Assembly: GCF_000613185.1 (NCBI RefSeq)
Contig: NZ_CCBB010000003.1
Coordinates: 2,046,001 to 2,110,000 of the forward strand
Length of the DNA stretch: 64,000 nucleotides
Source of the DNA: Mycolicibacterium cosmeticum
GTDB taxonomy: Bacteria > Actinomycetota > Actinomycetes > Mycobacteriales > Mycobacteriaceae
Direction: 5' to 3'
Made by a program: the position numbers and the translations under genes. Below, piece after piece: positions 50,814 to 60,011 of the stretch (its first letter is position 1; every line of letters begins with the position of its first letter). The notes under the pieces are model-generated. The model ran no database searches. It worked only from the letters and a program-made list of their open reading frames with translations, and had not been told where the DNA came from.

Positions 50814-53102
50814 TCAGTCCTCCTTGCGGATCAGCTTGCCCAGCGCCACCCGGTCGGCGGTCAGTAATTCGTCGATCCTGGGCTGGTTGACATCGGCGAC
50901 GATGATCTCGCCGACCTCCTGATAGACGTTGCTGAAGATGCCGTGCTTCTTCATCTTCTCGGTCTGGTACACGTTGTCGTCGGTGGGCGTCACGTAGTAG
51001 ACGATCTCCGGCTTGAACCGGTGGATCAGCCACAGGTGGATGACATCCATCAGGCGCTTCTTGCGCAGCTTCTCGGCGTAGGTGTTCTGGTCGCGGACGG
51101 TCAGGATGTTGCGGCCGTGCCGATCCTTGATCGGGTCGACCACGACGTCGGCCAGCTTGTCGTCGCCGTCGCCGTAGATGCCGAGCTCCAGCACATCGGA
51201 CCCGGCCCGGCGCGGGCGCAACTGCACGCGCAGCGTCTCGCCGAGCTGATAGTGCTCGCCCCACAGCGCCAGCCATTCCTCCAACAGCTTCTTGGGCACC
51301 TCTGTCTGCACCAGATGCTGATGCTGGGTGGAACCCTTACCCATCGATTTGGTGGTGGCCGTGCGTCCCGACGACGCGGCCAGCGCGGCATCGCTGCGCG
51401 GGCCGCCGACCAGTGTCTGCGGTGTGCGGTAAGGAGATTCGACCAGTCGCATCTTGCGCTGCAACCGGGCCAGCGCCAGCATGCCGTCCTGGCGCAACGC
51501 CGTCGCGAACTCTTCGGCGGCCACACCGTCGATCTGGTGGCCGCCGTAGGTCATGAAGTTGAAGACGAACCCCATCTTGCCGAGTTCCTCGGGGAAGGCC
51601 CGCATTTCGTCATCGGTCATGCCGGTGGTGTCCCAGTTGAACGACGGCGAGAGGTTGTAGGCCAGCATCTTGTCCGGATACACCGCATGGACGGCGGTGG
51701 CGAACTCGCGGGCATCGGCCAGGTCGGCGGTCTTGGTCTCCATCCACAGGATGTCGGCGAACGGGGCGGCGGCCAGCGACTTGGCGATCGCGTACGGGAT
51801 GCCACCCCGGATCTGGAAATATCCCTCCGGCGTCTTCACCCGTTCCGGGTCCCACGCGACGTCGGCGCCCAGTTCCTTGGCCTTCTCCCGGGCCGAGTAC
51901 AACGACGCGGTCTTGGCGAACTTGCGCCATTCCTTGGCACTGGTGGCCGGCGGCTCGCCCTCACGCTCGCGGAACTCCAGCAGGTCGGCGACCGCGTCAC
52001 CGTAGGTCTGCAACCCGGCGTCGTCCTGCCAGGCGTCGACGAACGCGGACTCGACCCCGTCGAACAGCTTGTCCAGCGACTGCCGGGGGTTGTCCTTCCA
52101 CGATGCCGCGGCATCGGCCACCAACCGCAGGATCCCGTGCTGGTCCAGCCAGGCCTCGGCCGTGGCGTACTCGCCGTCGGGCAGCGCATACAGCTTGTGC
52201 CCGTTGAGCTCGGTGACACCCAGGTCGAAGAACCGCCGCGTCATCGCCAGGAAACAGGACTTGTAGGACGGGATGCGCAGATTGGTGGCACCCAGCAGGA
52301 AGGGCTGGTCCCGCTCGTCGGCGCGGCTGTCGATCAGGTTGGCCGCCTCGGCGTCGGTGCGGGCCACGATGATGCCGGGCACCCGCATGATGTCGAGCTG
52401 GAACCGGGCGGTGTTGAGCCGCTTGATCTGCTCGTCGGACGGCACCAGCACCTTGCCGCCCTGGTGACCGCATTTCTTGGTGCCCGGACGCTGGTCCTCG
52501 ATGTGGTAGCCCGGCACACCGGCCTCGACGAAGCGCCGGATCAGATTGCGCACGTGCGGATCACCGCCGTGGCCGGTGTCGGCGTCGGCGATGATGAACG
52601 GCCGGTAGTCCACCGGCGGGGTCGCGGCCCGTTGCTCCTCCGTCATCTGCAGCCGCAGGTACTGCTGGTTGCGGTCGGCGGTCAGCAGCGCGCGCACCAG
52701 GCCCGCCGCCTCGTCCGGCACCTGACTCAGCGGATAGCTGGCCAGGTCCGGACCGGGATCCTCACTGATGGAGCCCTTGGCCGAGGTCGCCCAGCCGCCC
52801 AGGTAGATGCCCTTGATGCCCATCCGCTTCATCACCACCGCCTGGCCGGGCGAATAGGGGCCGAAGGTGGTGATGCTCTTCTTCTGCGCGAACAGCTCGC
52901 GCAGCAGCGGGTAGAACGCGGTGGCCGCCTCCCGCGCCACGGGGTAGTCCGAGGGGATCGTGCCGCGTTGCTCGGCGACCTGCCGGGCCGAGTACAGCCG
53001 GGTGATGCCCTCGAACCGTCCGCTGTCGAAATAAGCCTGGGTGGCCGCGACGTCGTCGTCGAAAGCCGAGGTGGAAGTGACGTTGTTTTCGATCGCGGTC
53101 AT
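50814..53102 (-). CDS. aceA: Isocitrate lyase, large ICL2 form
   Basis: Glyoxylate-shunt enzyme splitting isocitrate into succinate and glyoxylate (762 aa, the size of mycobacterial ICL2). The catalytic loop [10 protein letters not shown] is present at about residue 213, with the metal-binding region [15 protein letters not shown] and FIIADAD. The ICL2-specific C-terminal extension (about 600-762) continues with [22 protein letters not shown], a region which in the TB enzyme binds acetyl- or propionyl-CoA as an allosteric switch. Supports growth on fatty acids and acetate. Transcribed alone; no regulator is adjacent. Confidence 0.95.
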   Translation of the reverse strand: MTAIENNVTSTSAFDDDVAATQAYFDSGRFEGITRLYSARQVAEQRGTIPSDYPVAREAATAFYPLLRELFAQKKSITTFGPYSPGQAVVMKRMGIKGIYLGGWATSAKGSISEDPGPDLASYPLSQVPDEAAGLVRALLTADRNQQYLRLQMTEEQRAATPPVDYRPFIIADADTGHGGDPHVRNLIRRFVEAGVPGYHIEDQRPGTKKCGHQGGKVLVPSDEQIKRLNTARFQLDIMRVPGIIVARTDAEAANLIDSRADERDQPFLLGATNLRIPSYKSCFLAMTRRFFDLGVTELNGHKLYALPDGEYATAEAWLDQHGILRLVADAAASWKDNPRQSLDKLFDGVESAFVDAWQDDAGLQTYGDAVADLLEFREREGEPPATSAKEWRKFAKTASLYSAREKAKELGADVAWDPERVKTPEGYFQIRGGIPYAIAKSLAAAPFADILWMETKTADLADAREFATAVHAVYPDKMLAYNLSPSFNWDTTGMTDDEMRAFPEELGKMGFVFNFMTYGGHQIDGVAAEEFATALRQDGMLALARLQRKMRLVESPYRTPQTLVGGPRSDAALAASSGRTATTKSMGKGSTQHQHLVQTEVPKKLLEEWLALWGEHYQLGETLRVQLRPRRAGSDVLELGIYGDGDDKLADVVVDPIKDRHGRNILTVRDQNTYAEKLRKKRLMDVIHLWLIHRFKPEIVYYVTPTDDNVYQTEKMKKHGIFSNVYQEVGEIIVADVNQPRIDELLTADRVALGKLIRKED

Positions 53103-53184
53103 GTCAAGCGCTCCTCGTCGAGCTCGGGTCCGGTTCCATCATTGCCGCCGTGGCAGGCGGTGACACCCCGTTCGCTGAAATCAT

Positions 53185-53433
53185 TCACCGCCAATCGCGG
53201 AACGCGGCCAGCAGCTTGTCCCGGAAAGCGGGGTCCAGGGTTTCCGGGTCCGCCTTGCCGAGCGTGTCCAGCGTGTCGATGGTGCCACGCAACTGCTGCA
53301 GATAATTCTCGCAGCCGTCACAGTCGAGCAGATGGGCGTCGAAACGCGCACGGGTGTCCAGATCGAGTGCGCCGTCGAGATACGCGGTGACGAGCTCGAC
53401 GAGCTCATGGCAGTCCATCGCGTCGTCTGTCAT
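53185..53433 (-). CDS. Zinc-finger anti-sigma factor (zf-HC2 type)
   Basis: An 82-aa soluble protein with the anti-sigma motif H-x3-C-x2-C (AHLLDCDGC) after a DCHELVELVTAYLDGALDL helix. There is no membrane span. The ATG at 53433 overlaps the sigma gene stop (ATGA), so the two are co-translated at a fixed ratio, as normal for such pairs. It should hold the ECF sigma factor inactive until a stress, possibly thiol or redox, releases zinc. Confidence 0.9.
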   Translation of the reverse strand: MTDDAMDCHELVELVTAYLDGALDLDTRARFDAHLLDCDGCENYLQQLRGTIDTLDTLGKADPETLDPAFRDKLLAAFRDWR

Positions 53434-54065
53434 GACGCCTCCTTCAGATAGTCCTCGAGTGCTTGTCGGACGGCGGCCCGGCCCCGGTGCAGCAGCACCC
53501 GTTGATTGGCGACGGTGATGTCGAGCAGCTCGCACACCTCGGTACTGTCCATGCCCAGCACATCGCGCAGTGTGACCACCTCGCGCTGACGAGCCGGCAA
53601 TTTGTCCAGTTCGCGGCGGGTCACCGCCAGCAGTTCGGTGGCCAGCACCGAGCCCTCGGGGGTGTCCGGAAACGGCAGCGGCGCGGCATCGTCGCGCCAG
53701 TGACCGGGCCAGCGCTCGCCGGCGGCGCGGAACCGGGCAGGATCCACCGTCGGGCCGGCGAAGGCCAGGACGGCGACATCGGCGTCGCGACGCTCCCGCA
53801 GTCCCCGCGATTTGGCGGTGTTCACCAGCACCGTGAAGAGCCAGGTGCGCAGCGACGATCGGCCCTCGAATCCGTCGATGCCCTTCACCAGCGCGATCCA
53901 GGTCTCCTGGACCACCTCCTCGGCGATCTCGCGGTTGGGCACATAGCCACGGGCGACGCGCAGCATCGCCGGGGTGTGCCGGTCGACGAGATGGGCGAAG
54001 GCCGCCTCGTCGCCGCCGCGCAGGGCAGCGACGAGGGCGGCTTCCTCCGGGGCCGATGTGGTCAC
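53430..54065 (-). CDS. ECF RNA polymerase sigma factor
   Basis: Sigma-70 family ECF protein (211 aa). Region 2 (AAFAHLVDRHTPAMLRVARGYV ... EEVVQETWIALVKGIDGFEG) and region 4 (LPARQREVVTLRDVLGMDSTEVCELLDITVANQRVLLHRG) are clear. The GTG at 54065 overlaps the DUF417 stop (GTGA); longer frames would add sequence unrelated to the family. Between a DUF417 membrane protein and its own anti-sigma gene, all with 4-bp overlaps. Confidence 0.92.
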   Translation of the reverse strand: MTTSAPEEAALVAALRGGDEAAFAHLVDRHTPAMLRVARGYVPNREIAEEVVQETWIALVKGIDGFEGRSSLRTWLFTVLVNTAKSRGLRERRDADVAVLAFAGPTVDPARFRAAGERWPGHWRDDAAPLPFPDTPEGSVLATELLAVTRRELDKLPARQREVVTLRDVLGMDSTEVCELLDITVANQRVLLHRGRAAVRQALEDYLKEAS

Positions 54066-54550
54066 TGGGATCGAAGTGTAGCCGCCATCGCGTCGGCCAG
54101 CGTCCATGCCGAAACACCGATCAGCACAACATCTTTGATCAGGAACTGGCCCGTCATCGACAGTAGTGGGAAGCCCCCGGCGGACGCTTCGCCGATTCCG
54201 GGCGTGGTGAACAGGAAGCTGATCGTGGCGACGAAAAGGCCGATGGCCAGCACGCTGCCGACCGCCGAGACCCGCGGCCACCATGGCTTCACCGCCAACA
54301 GCACCGCGGTGGCAACCTCCAGGACGCCCAGCAGGGTGGCGAAGGTGGGCACCGAGAAGATGCCGTACAGCCAGCTCATCAGCGGACTGTTCGCCACCAG
54401 GGGCTCGATGCCATGGGCTTCGTAATCGGTGAACTTGAGCAGTCCGATCCACCCGATCACCAGCACCAGCCCGTACCTGAGCAGGACACTGCTGATGGTG
54501 GAAAGAGTGGATCCGGCCCTGGCGAGCCGGGCTTCCTGCAAGACGGTCAT
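54062..54550 (-). CDS. DUF417 (RclC/YkgB-like) membrane protein
   Basis: A 162-aa integral membrane protein with four spans and the family pattern RYGLVLVIGWIGLLKFTDYEAHGIEPLVANSPLMSWLYG. E. coli RclC, of this family, is induced by reactive chlorine. ATG 54550 is preceded by AAAGGAG. It is the first gene of the operon with the ECF sigma and anti-sigma genes, so a role in oxidative or electrophile stress sensing is likely, by context. Confidence 0.9.
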   Translation of the reverse strand: MTVLQEARLARAGSTLSTISSVLLRYGLVLVIGWIGLLKFTDYEAHGIEPLVANSPLMSWLYGIFSVPTFATLLGVLEVATAVLLAVKPWWPRVSAVGSVLAIGLFVATISFLFTTPGIGEASAGGFPLLSMTGQFLIKDVVLIGVSAWTLADAMAATLRSQ

Positions 54551-54629
54551 ATCGGGCTCCTTTGCGCTCCGGTCGAGACGGTGACGCAAAGGGAGTGTGC
54601 CGGCGAGCCGCAGGCGTTACACGCGGCCG

Positions 54630-55994
54630 CTAACTGGCCCTGGACTGCCGGGCCGGCTCGGCCAGACCGAGATGGTCGCGCAGGGTGGCACCGGCATAAT
54701 CGGCGCGGAACACCCCGCGCTCCTGCAACAGCGGCACCACCTTGTCGACGAACGGGTCCAGCCCGCTCGGCGTGACGTGGGGAACCAGGATGAACCCGTC
54801 GCTCGCATCGGATTGCACCAGGTGGTTGATCGATTCGGCCACGGTGGCCGGTGATCCGACGAAGTTCTGCCGACCGGTCACCTCGACGATGAGCTCGCGC
54901 GTGGTGAGGTTCTCGGCCTCGGCCTTGGCTCGCCACTCGTTGGCGACGGCGATCGGGTCCCGGTGCATGCGTACGCTCGCCCGCCCCTTGGCGATGGTGT
55001 TCTCCCCGACGATGGGATCCACCGTCGGCAGCGGGCCATCCGGGTCATGGTCGGACAGGTCCCGATTCCACAGCTGTTCAAGGAATTTGATCGCCGTCGC
55101 GGGGGACACCTGCGCCAGGCGCACCTCATGGGCGATATCGGCGGCTTCGGCGTCGGTGTCACCGAGCACGAAGGTCGCCGCGGGCAGGATCAGCAACTGA
55201 TCGTGGCGCCGCCCGTATTTGGCCAGCCGGCCCTTCACGTCGGCGTAGAACGCCTGCCCGTCGGCCAGGGTGCCGTGCCGGGAGAAGATGGCGTCGGCGG
55301 CGGCCGCCGCGAACTCGCGGCCGTGGTCGGAGTCGCCGGCCTGGAAGATCACCGGGCGGCCCTGCGGGCTGCGCGGCACGTTGAACCGGCCGCCGATGTC
55401 GAAATGCTGGTCGTGATAGGAGAACGCGCCGGCCTGCGGATCGGACAGGAACACCCCGCGTTGCTTGTCGGCGACGATCTCGTCGCCGCGCCAGGAGTCG
55501 AAGAGGGTGTGCGCCGCCCGCAGGAAGCTCTCGGCCCGGGAGTACCGCTGGTCCTCGGCAAGGTACCCGCCGCGCCGGAAGTTCTCGCCGGTGAACGCAT
55601 CCCACGACGTGACGACGTTCCACGCGGCGCGGCCGTCGGACAGGTGGTCCAGTGAGGCGAATTGCCGCGCCACCTCATAGGGTTCGTTGAAGGTCGAGTT
55701 GATGGTGCCGGTCAGCCCGAGCCGGTCGGTGACCGCGGCCAGGGCGGCCAGCACGGTGAAGGTGTCCGGCCGGCCCACGACATCGAGGTCGTAGATCAGT
55801 CCGTTCTGTTCACGCAGCCGCAAACCCTCGGCCAGGAACATGAAGTCGAACTTGCCGCGTTCGGCGGTCTGCGCGAAATGCACGAACGAGCTGAACTCGA
55901 TGTGGCTGCCCGACGCCGGGTCGCTCCACACCGTGGTGTTGTTGACGCCGGGGAAGTGGGCGGCCAGGTGAATCTGCTTGACGGGCTTGCTCAT
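54630..55994 (-). CDS. LLM flavin-dependent monooxygenase, NtaA/SnaA/DszA type
   Basis: FMNH2-dependent monooxygenase (454 aa) of the nitrilotriacetate/sulfone monooxygenase group: HLAAHFPGVNNTTVWSDPASG, FAQTAERGKFDFMFLAEG, NEPYEVARQFASLDHLSDGRAAWNVVTS. Substrates in this group are sulfones, sulfides, aminopolycarboxylates and related compounds, used as S or N sources. ATG 55994 overlaps the stop of the second LLM gene (ATGA). No flavin reductase gene lies near, so reduced FMN must come from elsewhere. Confidence 0.9.
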   Translation of the reverse strand: MSKPVKQIHLAAHFPGVNNTTVWSDPASGSHIEFSSFVHFAQTAERGKFDFMFLAEGLRLREQNGLIYDLDVVGRPDTFTVLAALAAVTDRLGLTGTINSTFNEPYEVARQFASLDHLSDGRAAWNVVTSWDAFTGENFRRGGYLAEDQRYSRAESFLRAAHTLFDSWRGDEIVADKQRGVFLSDPQAGAFSYHDQHFDIGGRFNVPRSPQGRPVIFQAGDSDHGREFAAAAADAIFSRHGTLADGQAFYADVKGRLAKYGRRHDQLLILPAATFVLGDTDAEAADIAHEVRLAQVSPATAIKFLEQLWNRDLSDHDPDGPLPTVDPIVGENTIAKGRASVRMHRDPIAVANEWRAKAEAENLTTRELIVEVTGRQNFVGSPATVAESINHLVQSDASDGFILVPHVTPSGLDPFVDKVVPLLQERGVFRADYAGATLRDHLGLAEPARQSRAS

Positions 55995-57157
55995 CGGGCA
56001 ACTCCTGCGTACCGGTTGGTGGGGCGGGGCAGACCGAGCAGGTCGCGCAGCGTGCCGCCGGGATGCTGGGCGCGCAACGCCCCGCGGCGGCGCAGTTCGG
56101 GTACCAACGCGCCGGTGATCTGCTCCAGGTCGTGCGGCAGGGTGGCCGGGCGCAGCCGGAAGCCGACCGCTCCGGCCGCATGCCAGTGCTGCAGCAGGTC
56201 GGCCAGCTCCACCGGGGTGCCCACGAACACCTCTGCGTCGCTGCGGTATTCGGCGCCCAGCCACTCGTCGAGGCGGGCCTTACGGGCGCGCGCCGCCGCG
56301 GTGGTGTCGGCGAGGAACACCACGAGGTCGGCGAACACCCGCACCGCGGGCAACCCGGACGGCCGCTGGGCGGCGATGGTGTCAACCAGCGCGGTGGTCT
56401 CCTCGGCGGTGTGTGGGGTGACGAATCCGATATCGGCGCCACCGGCGATGAGCCGGTACACCGGGTCGACGTGCCCGAGGGCGGCGACGATGGGCTGACC
56501 CTGCGGTGGGCGTGGGGTGATCGACGGCCCCCGCACCGAGAAATGTGCGCCCTCGAAGTCGATGTAGTGCAGTTTGTTCCGGTCGATGAACCGCCCGGTG
56601 GCGACGTCACGGATTTCGGCGTCGTCCTCCCAGCTGTCCCAGAGCCGCCGGAGCACCTCGATATAGTCGGCGGCCTCACCGATCAGGTCCTCGGTGACGA
56701 GGGATTCGGGTATCACTCGGCGGCCGAAATGCCCGGCCGCCTCGGGGCTGGCCGAGACCTGGACGCGCACACCCGCCCGCCCCGAGCTGACGTAGTCCAG
56801 GGTGGCGATGGCCTTGGACAGGTGGAACGGCTCGGTGTGGGTGGCGATGACGGTGGGGATCAGGCCGATATGACGGGTGGTCGGGGCGACGCGGGCGGCG
56901 ATGAGCACCGCGTCGCACCGACCGCGGACCCGGTCGGTGCGCTCATCGGCCCGCCAGGGATGGTCGGACTGCAGGGCCAGCCCGTCCTCGATGGTCACCA
57001 GGTCCAGCAGACCCCGTTCGGCGGTGCCGACCAGGTCGGCCCAGTACCCGGCGGTCAGCAGGTCGTCGGGGCGGGCGTCCGGTTCGCGCCACGCCGCCGG
57101 GTGCCATCCGGTGCCGTCCAGGGCGACGGCCAGGTGGATGAAGTCGGGATCAGCCAC
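55991..57157 (-). CDS. LLM flavin-dependent oxidoreductase
   Basis: Luciferase-like monooxygenase (388 aa) upstream of, and co-translated with, the NtaA-type gene. FIHLAVALDGTGWHPAAWR opens the barrel; HIGLIPTVIATHTEPFHLSKAIATLDYVSSGRAG and the C-terminal LADLLQHWHAAGAVGFRLRP follow. A GTG at 57157 with GAGGAAAGCGAG ahead gives the family start; a 57463 start would run into unrelated sequence. Together the two may degrade one xenobiotic or sulfur source. Confidence 0.87.
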   Translation of the reverse strand: MADPDFIHLAVALDGTGWHPAAWREPDARPDDLLTAGYWADLVGTAERGLLDLVTIEDGLALQSDHPWRADERTDRVRGRCDAVLIAARVAPTTRHIGLIPTVIATHTEPFHLSKAIATLDYVSSGRAGVRVQVSASPEAAGHFGRRVIPESLVTEDLIGEAADYIEVLRRLWDSWEDDAEIRDVATGRFIDRNKLHYIDFEGAHFSVRGPSITPRPPQGQPIVAALGHVDPVYRLIAGGADIGFVTPHTAEETTALVDTIAAQRPSGLPAVRVFADLVVFLADTTAAARARKARLDEWLGAEYRSDAEVFVGTPVELADLLQHWHAAGAVGFRLRPATLPHDLEQITGALVPELRRRGALRAQHPGGTLRDLLGLPRPTNRYAGVAR

Positions 57158-57297
57158 GGGCAGTATCTCGCTTTCCTCGTTGTCACCGACAACGCATGCT
57201 CCGGGGTGACCATTCCGGGGCGGGACCGCCGGCCCGTCCAGTGTCCGGCGTTGTCCTGTGGGTTCAAGAGATCGGCGCACGGTGATGCCAAGGCGGA

Positions 57298-57663
57298 TCA
57301 GTCCGGGGTATCCGCTGCCGCGGCGATCACCTGGTCCAGTACCTCGCGGGAGGCGGCCAGCTCGCGGATGCTGCGATCCAGCCGGTCGCGTTCGGCATGC
57401 AGGGCGGCGATCAGGCGCGGGGTCGCTCCGGGTGCCGGGCCGCCATCGGTGTCGCGCATACACGGCAACAGCCCAGCGATGGTGGCGCTGCGCAGGCCCG
57501 CGGCGAACAACTCCTGGATGTGGATCACCCGGTCGACGGCCCGCTCGGGGTAGTCGCGTTGTCCGCTCGGCGTCCTCGCGGACACCAACAGGCCCTGTTG
57601 CTCGTAGTAGCGCAGCGATCGCTCGCTGACCCCGGTGCGCCGCGCCAGCTCACCAATCCGCAT
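57298..57663 (-). CDS. MerR family regulator
   Basis: A 121-aa MerR protein: HTH MRIGELARRTGVSERSLRYYEQQGLL, wing region, then a dimerisation helix (LIAALHAERDRLDRSIRELA). The C-terminus is short, without the Cys cluster of metal sensors, so it may respond to an organic ligand or redox signal. Divergent from a polysaccharide deacetylase gene; a dyad located between the -35 and -10 boxes of that gene fits MerR control exactly. Confidence 0.92.
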   Translation of the reverse strand: MRIGELARRTGVSERSLRYYEQQGLLVSARTPSGQRDYPERAVDRVIHIQELFAAGLRSATIAGLLPCMRDTDGGPAPGATPRLIAALHAERDRLDRSIRELAASREVLDQVIAAAADTPD

Positions 57664-57685
57664 GGGGCCGTTATACCGAATCGGC

Positions 57686-57717
57686 TTGCCCCTGACACCG
57701 GTGTCAGCTCCTACCGT
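57686..57717 (+). promoter_or_regulatory. MerR-type promoter of the deacetylase gene
   Basis: -35 TTGCCC (57686-57691) and -10 TACCGT (57712-57717) are separated by 20 bp, longer than the usual 17. The spacer begins with the perfect 16-bp palindrome CTGACACCGGTGTCAG (57692-57707). The ATG at 57724 is 6 bp after the -10, so the mRNA would be leaderless. This is the classic arrangement that MerR activates by untwisting DNA. Confidence 0.85.
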
Positions 57718-57723
57718 GCCGTC

Positions 57724-58584
57724 ATGACCACAGTTCCCTATACGCACCGTCCCATCACCGACCGGCCACCCCTGACCTGGCCGGGTGGCGCCCGGGTGGC
57801 GGTGTACATCGGCCTCAACATCGAGTATTTCCACCCGGGCCAGGCGTCCACCAGCATCTGGCCGGGAACCGCCGACCTGAACCCCGACCCGTTGAACCAC
57901 GGCTGGCGCGACTACGGAGTTCGGGTGGGCATCTGGCGCACCATCGAGGCGCTGGACCGGCACGGGGTGCGTGCCAGCGCCCTGCTCAATTCCGATGTGG
58001 TGGCACACCACCCCGAGATCGTCGCCGCGGGCGTGCAACGCGACTGGGCCTGGCTGGCGCACGGGCGGACCAACTCGGCGTTGCACACCGGGCTTGCCGT
58101 CGACGAGGAACGGCAGCTGCTGAGCGAGATCACCGGCGCCATCGTCGAGGCCACCGGACGACAACCACTCGGCTGGATGGGGCCGGGTCTGACCGAAACG
58201 CAGCACACGCCGGGATTGCTGGCCGAACTGGGGTACCGCTACGTACTCGACTGGACCAACGACGACCAGCCCTACCCGCTGACCGTGCCCGGCATGCTGA
58301 GCGTGCCTTATTCGGTGGAGCTCAATGATCTGCTCATCTTCGGAAAAGGGTTCACCGGAGCGGAATTCGTGCAGATGGTGATCGACCAGTACCAGCAGTT
58401 GCACGCCGACGCCGCACATGGCAGCGGCCGGGTCCTGGCGCTGGCCTTACATCCGTTCGTCATCGGCCAGGCCTTCCGGCACAGGTACCTGGACCGGGCC
58501 CTGGAATTCCTGGCCGGCGCACCCGACGTGTGGTTGACCACCAGTGATGAGATCGCCGCGCACTATGTGGAGCAGCGCGGGTGA
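57724..58584 (+). CDS. Polysaccharide deacetylase family protein
   Basis: NodB-fold hydrolase (286 aa): ARVAVYIGLNIEYFHPG, the HGVRASALLNSDVVAHHPEI segment, GWMGPGLTETQHTP, and a C-terminal LALHPFVIGQ. The first metal-binding Asp pattern is altered (NIEYF), as in the PuuE/allantoinase-like subgroup; it lacks a signal peptide, so it works in the cytosol on a small amide rather than on cell wall sugar. ATG 57724 is directly at the promoter. Control by the MerR protein is likely. Confidence 0.85.
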   Translation: MTTVPYTHRPITDRPPLTWPGGARVAVYIGLNIEYFHPGQASTSIWPGTADLNPDPLNHGWRDYGVRVGIWRTIEALDRHGVRASALLNSDVVAHHPEIVAAGVQRDWAWLAHGRTNSALHTGLAVDEERQLLSEITGAIVEATGRQPLGWMGPGLTETQHTPGLLAELGYRYVLDWTNDDQPYPLTVPGMLSVPYSVELNDLLIFGKGFTGAEFVQMVIDQYQQLHADAAHGSGRVLALALHPFVIGQAFRHRYLDRALEFLAGAPDVWLTTSDEIAAHYVEQRG

Positions 58585-58585
58585 G

Positions 58586-59182
58586 TCACGCCGGGGGAGC
58601 GATGCCGAGACCGCCGCACAGACACAAGAACGCCGTCGCGAACGGGCTGTCGGCGGTCGCGGCCCGCACCTGCGGCCAATCCACCGCTTCCCGGACCGCG
58701 CGCACCCCAGGCAGCAGCGCGCCGAAATCGCAGTTGTGTTCGTCGAACGCGCGCAGTTTGTGGGTGATCACGCACGTCGGGGTGAGGACGGGCATCGGGA
58801 TGGCCAGCACATCGCGGACCTCGGCGTGCCGTAGCGCCGCGGCGGTGACCGGGACCCGGTTGATGCGGAACAGCACATCCACCAAAACCTCCGCGGTGGT
58901 GTCCCGGAACGCTTTGAACAGCCAATCCTCGGGGCACGGCAGCAACTGGAAGCCGGCCGCCCGGAGCGTTGCGGCGGCCGCGTCCACGTCCGACTCGGCC
59001 ACCACGAAATCGACGTCGTGGACCGGCTCCGGCCCGCCGTACACCCACAGCGCGTAGCTGCCGGCCAGGGCGAACTCGGGGCCGTCACGCTTGAGCGCCG
59101 CTGCGGCGTGCCGCAGCGATTCCCGCAACGCGTCGTGTCTGGCGCCGAGCGCGCTGTCGTGGGTGTGGTTGTGCTCGCTCAT
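58586..59182 (-). CDS. Nucleotidyltransferase-fold protein
   Basis: A 198-aa protein with the minimal nucleotidyltransferase pattern: FALAGSYALWVYGGPEPVHDVDFVV (G-S and D-x-D motif), then VLVDVLFRI. This resembles AbiEii/MNT-like and LinB/aminoglycoside nucleotidyltransferase folds but is not a clear antitoxin pair partner. It may modify a small molecule or RNA. The start at 59182 lies 16 bp from the divergent EEP gene, the gap filled by a palindrome. Function not assigned. Confidence 0.72.
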   Translation of the reverse strand: MSEHNHTHDSALGARHDALRESLRHAAAALKRDGPEFALAGSYALWVYGGPEPVHDVDFVVAESDVDAAAATLRAAGFQLLPCPEDWLFKAFRDTTAEVLVDVLFRINRVPVTAAALRHAEVRDVLAIPMPVLTPTCVITHKLRAFDEHNCDFGALLPGVRAVREAVDWPQVRAATADSPFATAFLCLCGGLGIAPPA

Positions 59183-59198
59183 TGGGTATGGAGTACCC

Positions 59199-60011
59199 AT
59201 GCGGGTTGCCACTTTCAACATTCTTCACGGCCGGAGCCCCGGCGACGGGGTGGACATCGACACGTTCGCCGACTGCATCCGCACCCTGGACGCCGATCTG
59301 CTGGCGCTCCAGGAGGTCGACGTCCATCAACCCAGATCGGGCAGTGTGGACCTGACGGCCGTTGCCGCCGACGCCATGGGCGCGGTGGCGCAGCGGTTCG
59401 CGGCCACCATCTCCGGCACGCCGGGCGCGGTCTGGGCGGCCGCTACGGGGGCCGAGCAGCCGGGCACGACCGCCTACGGTGTGGCACTGCTGTCCCGTTA
59501 TCCGGTGCGCGACTGGCATGTCGTCTATCTGCCGCGGATCCCGTTCACCTTTCCGATGTACCTGCCGGGACCCAACCGGGTGATGATGGTCGACGAGGAG
59601 CCGCGGGCCGCACTGGCCGGATGTTTCGACACCCCGATGGGGACGTTCACCGTGGCCAGCACCCACCTGAGCTTCGTTCCCGGCTGGAATCGCTATCAGC
59701 TGCGCCGGCTGTCGCGCGACCTCTCGGCGTTTCCCGGGCCGCGAATGTTGTTGGGGGACCTCAATCTCACCGGCGCCGCGGCACGCCGGTGGTCCGGCTT
59801 GCGGTCACTGGTGTCCGCGTGCACGTTCCCGGCTCATCAGCCGGCCCGGCAGCTCGACCACCTGCTGACCGATCACCCGCGACTGCAGGCCCGCCACTGT
59901 GCCACACCAGAATTGGCCATCTCGGATCACCGCCCGCTGGTGGCCGACGTCGAACTGGCCGCCGAACCGTCCCCGTGCGCAGCACGAGAAATCACCGAAG
60001 GAGAATGCTGA
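59199..60011 (+). CDS. Endonuclease/exonuclease/phosphatase (EEP) family protein
   Basis: Metal-dependent phosphodiesterase fold (270 aa): MRVATFNILHG, LQEVDVHQPRSG (Glu), FTVASTHLSF, MLLGDLNLTG (Asp/Asn) and the C-terminal SDHRPLVADVEL (Asp-His). No signal peptide. Members cut phosphodiester bonds in DNA, nucleotides or lipids; the substrate is unknown. Its stop overlaps the start of the small acidic protein gene (TGATG), and it is divergent from the nucleotidyltransferase. Confidence 0.9.
   Translation: MRVATFNILHGRSPGDGVDIDTFADCIRTLDADLLALQEVDVHQPRSGSVDLTAVAADAMGAVAQRFAATISGTPGAVWAAATGAEQPGTTAYGVALLSRYPVRDWHVVYLPRIPFTFPMYLPGPNRVMMVDEEPRAALAGCFDTPMGTFTVASTHLSFVPGWNRYQLRRLSRDLSAFPGPRMLLGDLNLTGAAARRWSGLRSLVSACTFPAHQPARQLDHLLTDHPRLQARHCATPELAISDHRPLVADVELAAEPSPCAAREITEGEC

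Noticed and set aside
50943..53390. 815-residue plus-strand frame opposite isocitrate lyase
   Set aside because: Antisense shadow of ICL2; no recognisable motif, whereas the minus frame has the full catalytic set.
54630..56264. Extended 544-residue version of the NtaA-type monooxygenase
   Set aside because: The first 90 residues are Arg/Pro/Ala shadow sequence of the neighbouring LLM gene; ATG 55994 gives the true family start.
58586..59182. AbiE-type toxin-antitoxin module
   Set aside because: Only a nucleotidyltransferase fold is seen; the neighbouring genes are an EEP phosphatase and a deacetylase, not a cognate antitoxin.
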